Positions 33,139 through 39,856 of a stretch of DNA of 39,856 nucleotides are shown one piece after another. Numbering within the stretch: position 1 is the first letter of the stretch; each line of letters starts with the position of its first letter. The DNA is from Bacteroidota bacterium (GTDB taxonomy: Bacteria > Bacteroidota > Bacteroidia > Chitinophagales > Chitinophagaceae): the NCBI GenBank assembly GCA_023418315.1, contig JAEZZY010000052.1:1-39856 (forward strand), in the 5' to 3' direction. The position numbers and the translations under genes were made by a program. Under the pieces are notes generated by a model. The model had not been told where the DNA came from. It searched no databases and worked only from the letters and a program-made list of their open reading frames with translations.

Positions 33139-36100
33139 ATGAAGCATATCCTCCTTTCTCTATCTTTTTCTGTCCTTGCAAGCACATCCTATTCCCAAGT
33201 AAACTATGTTTCGCTGCATGATAATACCACCTTCAATCAAAGGAATATTACCCTGCATCCTATTGGCAGTACAGCGGGGGCTGCGGGCGTAAGCGCAACC
33301 GGCGCTGCCACCTATTCCATCCCTATATGGTGTCCGCCGGGGACGCATGGAATGCAACCCGGCATAGCGCTGTCCTATAGCTCTCAGGGTGGCAACGGTA
33401 TTATGGGCATGGGCTGGAGTCTGTCCGGCTTGTCCGCAGTTACCCGAGTGGCTAAGAACCTTTATCATGACGGCGAGGTAGCGCCTGTGAGCTATACCAT
33501 GAGCGACAGGTTTGCTTTGGATGGCGTACGGCTACTCTATAAAAGTGGAACTTACGGCGCTGCAAATGCCGAATATGCGCCGGAAGCGGAGGACTTTTCT
33601 CATGTAGTATCCTACGGTACGAAGGGCAACGGTCCCGAATCTTTTTTCGTAACCAAAAAAGACGGAACGCTTTTACAGTATGGAAACACTACGGATTCTC
33701 GTTTCTTAACCAATGACGGAAACCATGTAATGATGTGGTGTGTTAATAAGATCATGGATATGAATGGAAACTTCATTGAGTTTGCATACAATTTCAGTGA
33801 CAGGATGCCGAGAATACAGGAAATAAGATATACCGGCAATATATACACCGGCTTAAACCCGTATAATAAAATCACTTTTGAATATGCGGAAAGAACGGAT
33901 AAAAACACGGTATATGAAGGAGGATTTGACATCTTCAACTCTTTGCTGCTGACTAAGGTGAAGGTGTATGATGAGAACAACATAGTGCAAAAGACTTATG
34001 AGCTTACCTATGGTAATGACGGAATCAACTCCTACCTGAAAGAAATAACCGAAAAAAATAAGAATGGGGATGAACTGAATAGTACACAGTTTAAATATGG
34101 AGAGGCGTCAAATAATATTGTAAGTACTGCTATTACTGGGTTACCCGGACCAGCTTCATCTTCGTCCCTTATTCCTGAATCCGTTTCAGGAGATTTTAAT
34201 GGGGATGGGATTTCTGAAATGTTGGTAATTGAGCGAGAAAACCATGCGCAACTGGGAGTAATAAATACAGGATTTTCTATTTATTATAAAAATTCACTTA
34301 ACGGGTTTGTTCAAAGTGTTACAGTGCCTTATCCGGCCCCAACTTTTGTTAAAGTAAGAAAAAGAATAGGACACAAAGGGGAGGATAATAGTTTAGCAAA
34401 AGCTGACTTTAACGGAGATGGTTTAGAAGATGTTATCGTTAGTAAAATAAATATTTCTGCGAGTGGCGGTAGATATATATTGGATGATATCCGCATTTAT
34501 TATGGTGATAAAGATAATATTTTAAATGTCGCTAATCCGCAAGTTATAATACCTACTATTAATTGGGATGGTCAAAATATCAATGTTTGTGAGCTGTCTG
34601 TTTCTGATCATGAATCTATATTAATAGGTGATTTTGATGGGAATTGCAAATCTGACCTATTCGTACTTTGTGAAGGAAACGGTCTCATTGATTATCCGTT
34701 TATTTATGAAGAAGGTATTACTCCTGCTGCCGTAACCGGCATTGATTTTTCTCAAATTACACATTCGTTTGAAATGCGACTAATGGATTTTGATGGAGAC
34801 GGAAAAAATGACATCATGTTCCTAAATCAAAATAGTTGTTTTGTTTATTCGTTCAGTAAGCAATCAAATGGCACATATGTCGCAAACTTACTTCTCAACT
34901 CAGCAGGCTACCCAAACTTATGGCATAAAGTATGGACAGGTGATTTCAATGGAGATGGTAAAACAGATGTATTGACTTTTGTGGGAGGTTATAATTGGTC
35001 ATGGGGTATTTCTACCGGGAAAACATTTGAGCAAACATTTCTACCCGTTATCACTGAAGCCTACAGTGATGAATGTCACTATGATTGCAATGGCGGCTTT
35101 CATAAAGGAAATACCCGTGGTGACGACATCGTAATTGCAGACTATAATGGTGATGGGCGATCAGATATAATGTTTAGTAAAGTCTCATGCCCTTGTTCTG
35201 GAAGTTCGCATACTGAAAATACTGAAATCGAATTATTTCTTGCTAAAAATAATTCGATTGAGAAAGTGAATACATTCTCTAATTCTAATGTGATTCCTCC
35301 CCAAACCATTACTGTAGCAGATATTTACGGGACAGGTAAGCCACAGCTTATGTTTCGATTTGCAAACACGTCCGATTTTACAAACCTTCACATTACCGGT
35401 ACTGAATATCCTCTATTAGAAGTTGCCGATGGCTTAGGCAATGTAAATATGTTCGGCTACGAACCGCTGACAACCAGCACTAACTATACGAAAGGGACAA
35501 ACGCCCAGTATCCTTTAGTAGATGTAAAAGCGCCATTGTATGTAGCGGCTTACCACCAGGCTCCAAATGGGTTGGGAACTCATAATATTACTTATTACAA
35601 TTATAAAGAAGCAGTGGTACATGCAGGTGGAAGAGGCTTTTTAGGCTTTAAAACAGTCCTTTCTGAAACGCCGGTGTTAAAAACAAAAACTGAGGTCATT
35701 AGCGATATAGACCCTATATACTACGCTCCCTACGTAAAGGAAATAAATACCTATAGCACCAGCCCCCTTCAGCAAATTGCTCATACTGCCAATAATATCA
35801 GCTTTGTGCAAGGCTCTGTCCCGGGCAGCTTTTATCAGCAACTGTTAGGGCAGACCGAGAGCAACCTGCTGACAGGTTCTACCGCCACTATAGCCAATAC
35901 CTATGACAATACAAACTTCGGTACCATTGTCACCAGCGCTGCCAATATCAACAATATAGAAACCGTTACCACTACCACCACCTATACCCAGCCGGGGAGC
36001 GTTACAGTTCCTTGTATGCCGGAGCTGGTTACCGTTACCCGTCAGCGCACCGGACAGCCCGCCACTACCGACAAGACTTTTTTCAGCTATGACTGGGCGG

Positions 36101-39100
36101 GAAGAGTGTACCAGAAGACTGACCGGTATCAGACAATCGCTAATATTACCTATACCTTTCAATACGATGACTTCGGAAACCTGACACAGAAAGACAAATT
36201 TAATATCGTTCTTTCCGGAGGAAATCCCCATACCATCACCCATACTTATAACTATGAACCTGTAAAAGGACGTTTTCTTGAATCTGCCGTCAACCCTATA
36301 GGGCAAACAAGCTATGCCACATGGAGCCCCGTATGGGGCAAGCCGCTTACCGCCACGGGTATAGACGGAATCGTAACCGCCAACACTTATGATGACTGGG
36401 GCAAGCTTACATCCACCAAAATCAAAGCGGGTACTGCTGCCGAAGAAACCATCACCTACACCGATGGATGGGATATCAGCGGTAATCAGCTTTTCTACAC
36501 ACTTGCCGGCCACCCGGCTAAGCCCGATGTAAAAACCTGGTATGACCGGTTGGGCAGAGAAGTAAAAACACAGACCGAACACCTTAACGGACAGTGGACA
36601 GAGCGTACAAAGACCTATAATGCCAAAGGCGACCTTCTAACGGAAACAGCGCCCCGCCTGTCTTCAGAGTCTGCCTTTAGCACTATGTATTATTACAATG
36701 ACCCTTATAACAGACTTACCTCCGTTACCAATAACTTCGGGACTATCGGTTACTCTTACAGTTTTTTGGGCAACGGAGAGGTGAAAACAACCGTTACCGA
36801 TCCGTCAGGGCAAGTCCGTTCCTCTATGATGGACGCTACGGGTAAGACTCTGAAACAGGCGGACAACGGGGGCGAACTAAAATACAGTTATGACAGTCGC
36901 GGCAACTTACTGACCGTTTATCAGAATTTTATCCTTCTGATGATGCATACCTACAACTCCTTTGGTATCAAGACGCATACCTATGACATAAGTGCAGGAA
37001 CTACCAGCTATGCTTATGATGCTTTCGGCAGATTAAAATCTGAAAAAGATGCAAACAATCATACCCATTCCTACATGTATAATGAGCTGGGGCTGCTAAC
37101 CCAAAGGACAGGGCCCGAAGGAACGACCTATTATACATACAACGAAACAGGATCCGGGGCCTCCAATCAATTAGCCACCGTTACCGGTTTTAACGGGGTC
37201 AATGAAGCCTATTCCTATGATGCCTTAGGAAGGCTGACCTCAAAAGACAAGTTCATAAACGGAAACATATACACCTCCGCCTATCTTTATGATAACTTAG
37301 ACAATGTTATCAAAAAATCATATTCCGACGGGTTTCACCTGATGTATGAATATGATAACGGTTATCTCACCACGGTAAAGAACGACCTCCCCTATACCAA
37401 TCATCTTCTTTTTCACAGTCCGGTATTGAACGGGCTGGGGCAATATACCCAATATACCTTAGGCAACAACAAGGTAACGAACAATACCTACCATCACGGC
37501 TATCTGACCCGTACCGCCACATCCGGCATACAGGACCTGGAGATGAGCTACGACTATGCCTCCGGCAACCTCAGCTACCGGGAAGACCACCTTAAAAACC
37601 TGAAGGAGACCTTTACATATGACAACCTCAACCGGCTCACACAAAGCAGGGTGGGCGTTAATGCTCCTTTTAATATTACTTACGATGCCGGTACCGGCGG
37701 GCTTACCCGCGGAAATATTATAGCCAAAACAGGCGTAGGCACATTCGGGAAAGGTAACTCGGGAAAAACCCCAAGCGCCCTGAACGAAGCCGGCGCCATC
37801 AGCCAGAATACGCAGGATATCACCTACACGCCCTTCCGGAAAACCGCCACGGTAGCGGAAAACGGCTATGAACAGGCCTTTACCTATGATGCGGGCTATG
37901 GCAGGGTGACGACCACCGTAAACAACGGAGGAAACCCGGAGCTGCAGCGGATATATGTGGATGACTATGAGATAACCACTGACTACCTGACCGGAGAAGA
38001 ACGTATGATACACTACCTGGGCGGAGGCGACGGGCTGTTGGGCATAGCGGAGATAGATCCCAACTCACAATACGGTTTTCCGTATAATATAACATACCAC
38101 TATGTCTATACAGACCATCTCGGCTCCATTGTAGCCGCTACCGATGCGGCGGGCAATGTGGAGGCAGAGCAGAGCTTTGACGCCTGGGGCAGGGTGCGCA
38201 ACCCGCAGACCTGGGACTATGCCGGGGCTGCCGGTGTGGGGCTTACCCACTCCTGGCTCTACAGAGGCTATACCGGGCACGAGCACATGCCGCAGTTCAG
38301 CATCATCAACATGAACGGCAGGACGTATGACCCCGTGCTGGGCAGGATGATGAGCCCCGACCCCTATCTTATGGGCGGTACGCAGGGGTATAACCGGTAT
38401 AGCTATTGCCTGAATAACCCGCTGAAATATACAGATCCGACGGGGGAATGGGTGCATATTGTAGTAGGTGCTGTTGTAGGAGGTGCAATAAACCTTGCTA
38501 TGAACTGGAATAATATAGACAACTTTGGTGAAGGGCTTGCTGTTTTTGCAATTGGGGCAGGTAGTGGCGCATTAACAGCAGCCACAGGCGGTGCAAGTTT
38601 AGGTGTACAATTAGGTGTGGCGGCAGGAACGGCAGCAGCAACAAGTGCTACGAACAATGTAGTAGCTCAAACAGGAAACGGAGTAGGTTTAAATCAAGTA
38701 AACTGGGGGCAGGTAGGCATGAATGCAGGCGTTGGTGCTGTAGCCGGTGTTGCAGGATATGGTGCGGGGCAATGGGCTTCAAGTAATTTAAGTACCCCAT
38801 TAATAGGGTCGCTTGGTGTAAACAGCCCTGTGGTTGCGGGTGCTATAAACGGTGCTGTGGGTGGTGCTGTAGGGGGTGCAGCAGGCGGGTTTGTGGCAGG
38901 TGGAATAATGGGCGGAAGCCTTGATGCTGCGTTACAGGGAGCATGGAACGGATTTAAAAGCGGAGGTGTAGTGGGTGGCGGTGCAGGTGCGGCAAGCGGG
39001 TATTTTAGCGCATTGGCAAGCGGGCGTAATCCGTGGACGGGGAAAAGTAATTCTACCAAAATATACAGAGCTGTATCATTAGAAGAGTATAAAGATATTC

Positions 39101-39357
39101 AGCTAAATGGTCTTAGACCGAAAGATGGTCAGTATGAAGGAAAGCTTTTTTATCCGACATATGATGAAGCTGTTCAAGGCAGCCAAATGTTTCAAAATCA
39201 ATATGGGCAACAATCAATTATTATTGAAGTTACTGTTCCCAATAATGCGACTATGAATTTTTACCATTTCCAAGCAGATGGAATGAATGCAATATTTATC
39301 AATGTGCAACAACTTCAAAATATGAAAAGCAATGTCATAATAAAACCTTTAAGATAA
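33139..39357 (+). CDS. SpvB/FG-GAP/RHS-repeat polymorphic toxin with variable C-terminal tip
   Basis: This 2072-residue secreted toxin-delivery protein resembles a fused Tc-toxin B/C cocoon. Order: Sec signal peptide (MKHILLSLSFSVLASTSYSQ); SpvB-type domain (about 40-330; YSIPIWCPPGTHGMQPGIAL, MGMGWSLSGLSAVTRV); seven FG-GAP/VCBS repeats (about 348-740; DFNGDGISE, DFNGDGLED, DFDGDGKND, DYNGDGRSD); TcdB-like middle (VADGLGNVNMFGYEPLTTS); many RHS repeats (about 990-1650; TYNYEPVKGR, SYDALGRLTSKD). The RHS core has YTDHLGSIVAATDAAGN and GRMMSPDPYLMGGTQGYNRY, ending in DPTGEW (about residue 1771). The last 300 residues are a Gly/Ala-rich hydrophobic linker and a roughly 100-residue tip (1972-2072; IYRAVSLEEYKDIQLNGLRP, GKLFYPTYDEAVQGSQMF). 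The tip resembles ADP-ribosyltransferase-type toxins by pattern only. An immunity-type gene follows one base after the stop. Confidence 0.9.
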   Translation: MKHILLSLSFSVLASTSYSQVNYVSLHDNTTFNQRNITLHPIGSTAGAAGVSATGAATYSIPIWCPPGTHGMQPGIALSYSSQGGNGIMGMGWSLSGLSAVTRVAKNLYHDGEVAPVSYTMSDRFALDGVRLLYKSGTYGAANAEYAPEAEDFSHVVSYGTKGNGPESFFVTKKDGTLLQYGNTTDSRFLTNDGNHVMMWCVNKIMDMNGNFIEFAYNFSDRMPRIQEIRYTGNIYTGLNPYNKITFEYAERTDKNTVYEGGFDIFNSLLLTKVKVYDENNIVQKTYELTYGNDGINSYLKEITEKNKNGDELNSTQFKYGEASNNIVSTAITGLPGPASSSSLIPESVSGDFNGDGISEMLVIERENHAQLGVINTGFSIYYKNSLNGFVQSVTVPYPAPTFVKVRKRIGHKGEDNSLAKADFNGDGLEDVIVSKINISASGGRYILDDIRIYYGDKDNILNVANPQVIIPTINWDGQNINVCELSVSDHESILIGDFDGNCKSDLFVLCEGNGLIDYPFIYEEGITPAAVTGIDFSQITHSFEMRLMDFDGDGKNDIMFLNQNSCFVYSFSKQSNGTYVANLLLNSAGYPNLWHKVWTGDFNGDGKTDVLTFVGGYNWSWGISTGKTFEQTFLPVITEAYSDECHYDCNGGFHKGNTRGDDIVIADYNGDGRSDIMFSKVSCPCSGSSHTENTEIELFLAKNNSIEKVNTFSNSNVIPPQTITVADIYGTGKPQLMFRFANTSDFTNLHITGTEYPLLEVADGLGNVNMFGYEPLTTSTNYTKGTNAQYPLVDVKAPLYVAAYHQAPNGLGTHNITYYNYKEAVVHAGGRGFLGFKTVLSETPVLKTKTEVISDIDPIYYAPYVKEINTYSTSPLQQIAHTANNISFVQGSVPGSFYQQLLGQTESNLLTGSTATIANTYDNTNFGTIVTSAANINNIETVTTTTTYTQPGSVTVPCMPELVTVTRQRTGQPATTDKTFFSYDWAGRVYQKTDRYQTIANITYTFQYDDFGNLTQKDKFNIVLSGGNPHTITHTYNYEPVKGRFLESAVNPIGQTSYATWSPVWGKPLTATGIDGIVTANTYDDWGKLTSTKIKAGTAAEETITYTDGWDISGNQLFYTLAGHPAKPDVKTWYDRLGREVKTQTEHLNGQWTERTKTYNAKGDLLTETAPRLSSESAFSTMYYYNDPYNRLTSVTNNFGTIGYSYSFLGNGEVKTTVTDPSGQVRSSMMDATGKTLKQADNGGELKYSYDSRGNLLTVYQNFILLMMHTYNSFGIKTHTYDISAGTTSYAYDAFGRLKSEKDANNHTHSYMYNELGLLTQRTGPEGTTYYTYNETGSGASNQLATVTGFNGVNEAYSYDALGRLTSKDKFINGNIYTSAYLYDNLDNVIKKSYSDGFHLMYEYDNGYLTTVKNDLPYTNHLLFHSPVLNGLGQYTQYTLGNNKVTNNTYHHGYLTRTATSGIQDLEMSYDYASGNLSYREDHLKNLKETFTYDNLNRLTQSRVGVNAPFNITYDAGTGGLTRGNIIAKTGVGTFGKGNSGKTPSALNEAGAISQNTQDITYTPFRKTATVAENGYEQAFTYDAGYGRVTTTVNNGGNPELQRIYVDDYEITTDYLTGEERMIHYLGGGDGLLGIAEIDPNSQYGFPYNITYHYVYTDHLGSIVAATDAAGNVEAEQSFDAWGRVRNPQTWDYAGAAGVGLTHSWLYRGYTGHEHMPQFSIINMNGRTYDPVLGRMMSPDPYLMGGTQGYNRYSYCLNNPLKYTDPTGEWVHIVVGAVVGGAINLAMNWNNIDNFGEGLAVFAIGAGSGALTAATGGASLGVQLGVAAGTAAATSATNNVVAQTGNGVGLNQVNWGQVGMNAGVGAVAGVAGYGAGQWASSNLSTPLIGSLGVNSPVVAGAINGAVGGAVGGAAGGFVAGGIMGGSLDAALQGAWNGFKSGGVVGGGAGAASGYFSALASGRNPWTGKSNSTKIYRAVSLEEYKDIQLNGLRPKDGQYEGKLFYPTYDEAVQGSQMFQNQYGQQSIIIEVTVPNNATMNFYHFQADGMNAIFINVQQLQNMKSNVIIKPLR

Positions 39358-39358
39358 T

Positions 39359-39667
39359 ATGGAAGCACTACATCAGCCTAAAATTCTAATTGAATTGCTT
39401 TTTTTTGACACAATATTAGGGGGTAGAGAAACACCAGCAAAGGATGGATACAGAGTACAATTTGCAATTAGAGATGATATGGATAATTCAGGAATGCTAA
39501 CATTTATTAATAAGAATATTGCTTACCCTGGAGAGACGGTAAGAGCCTATGTCAAGTTCCTTGCTTTTCATTTAATTGAGGACTACATTTTTATTGGTAA
39601 ACGCTTCAAGATACGAGAAGGTCCAAAAGTTGTAGGGGAAGGTATAATTTTAGACATTACAAATTAA
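39359..39667 (+). CDS. Putative immunity protein: stand-alone EF-Tu domain III-like protein
   Basis: The 102-residue product sits one base after the toxin stop, in the immunity position. Residues 20-102 align by eye with EF-Tu domain III. GGRETP matches GGRHTP; GYRVQFAIR matches KYRPQFYFR; YPGETVRAYVKFLA matches MPGDNVNLHVKLIA; and RFKIREGPKVVGEGIILDI matches KFAIREGGRTVGAGQVTEI of the tuf product at 13664. I count about 26 identical positions over about 80, with one three-residue insertion (around FIG). G domain and domain II are absent. There is no signal peptide, so it is probably cytoplasmic. Its codons are AT-rich, unlike tuf. Immunity function is inferred from position; a decoy or competitor of EF-Tu is the obvious hypothesis. 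Confidence 0.8.
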   Translation: MEALHQPKILIELLFFDTILGGRETPAKDGYRVQFAIRDDMDNSGMLTFINKNIAYPGETVRAYVKFLAFHLIEDYIFIGKRFKIREGPKVVGEGIILDITN

Positions 39668-39677
39668 ATGTAAGGTT

Positions 39678-39856
39678 GTGGTAGCGGGCGCATATATAGG
39701 TGGCGTATTAGCAAACAACGGGAACTACAACCTCACGCAGTGGAACTATCAATCCGGTAAGACTTGGGGATATATGGCAGCTGGCGCCGTAGTAGGTGGA
39801 CTAAGTGCGGGTGCAGGAGCCTATGTAGCAAGCACAGGGGGTATTATGGCAAATAC
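39678..39856 (+). CDS. Start of an orphan RHS C-terminal toxin cassette (coreless, partial)
   Basis: From a GTG at 39678 (frame open from 39654) the sequence reads VVAGAYIGGVLANNGNYNLT, QWNYQSGKTWGYMAAGAVVG and GLSAGAGAYVASTGGIMANT to the window edge. GAYIGGVLANNGNYN...W.Y.SGKTWGYM..GA.VGG is the kind of glycine-rich linker that follows the DPxG(E) end of RHS cores, but here no RHS core precedes it. It is therefore likely a displaced toxin-tip cassette, as found in tandem behind rhs-type genes, and may be expressed only after recombination. The start codon is uncertain and the toxin domain lies outside the window. Confidence 0.65.
   Translation, partial: MVAGAYIGGVLANNGNYNLTQWNYQSGKTWGYMAAGAVVGGLSAGAGAYVASTGGIMAN

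Noticed and set aside
35845..36582. 245-codon minus-strand frame inside the RHS gene
   Set aside because: It is a shadow of the RHS repeat coding frame; no start context, signal or family is recognisable.
39359..39667. Small EF-Tu-like gene as a broken tuf duplicate
   Set aside because: It has its own start and stop, is strongly diverged and AT-rich compared with tuf, covers exactly one domain, and sits one base behind a toxin. A recent tuf fragment would be nearly identical.

Overview
The window looks like a chromosomal segment of a Bacteroidota bacterium, probably of the Chitinophagaceae or a related family. The evidence is the gene orders rplM-rpsI-rpsB-tsf, tamB-tamL, bamD-rpoZ and tRNA-Thr/Tyr/Gly/Thr-tuf; a PorX-type response regulator with a PglZ domain; promoters of the form TTTG-N19..21-TAnnTTTG; A-rich leaders with hardly any Shine-Dalgarno sequence; and a moderate, slightly AT-rich base composition.

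Layout. 1-673: 5' part of a class II (adenosylcobalamin) ribonucleotide reductase gene on the minus strand. 1113-3834: ribosomal proteins L13, S9 and S2, then EF-Ts. 3977-12702: an envelope-assembly block (TamB, the Omp85 lipoprotein TamL, BamD) ending with an RNA polymerase omega-like subunit. 12912-14851: four tRNA genes and tuf. 15042-16226: a GT4 glycosyltransferase. 16280-17377 (minus): ExbD/ExbB. 17544-19928 (minus): YceI, DOPA-dioxygenase-like and FrnE/DsbA-like proteins, all with N-terminal signal-like segments, divergent from an HxlR regulator with a double palindrome between them. 20643-27645 (minus): a very large membrane histidine kinase, MazG, UbiX and PorX. 27978-30748: a GNAT acetyltransferase, a secreted coiled-coil protein, a TerB-like protein and alanine dehydrogenase. 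30956-32440: sigma-54. 32441-33138: a gene-poor spacer with three 126-bp tandem repeats. 33139-39856: a polymorphic-toxin locus.

The most interesting part is the right end. A 2072-residue secreted protein combines an SpvB domain, FG-GAP/VCBS repeats, a Tc-toxin-like middle, RHS repeats and an RHS core ending in DPTGEW. It carries a variable tip that looks like an ADP-ribosyltransferase-type fold (inference). One base after its stop codon lies a 102-residue gene in the immunity position. By eye, its product is a stand-alone, diverged copy of EF-Tu domain III, and it can be compared directly with the genuine tuf product in the same window. This suggests an immunity protein that works as an EF-Tu decoy or mimic, hence a toxin that targets or uses EF-Tu. 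A second, coreless RHS C-terminal cassette begins right after it and runs off the window.

How the genes work together. The left two thirds is mostly housekeeping: translation, outer-membrane assembly, energy coupling, nucleotide sanitation, and global regulation by sigma-54 and PorX. The right end is an accessory interbacterial or host-directed conflict module. All calls come from reading the sequence; no database search was run.
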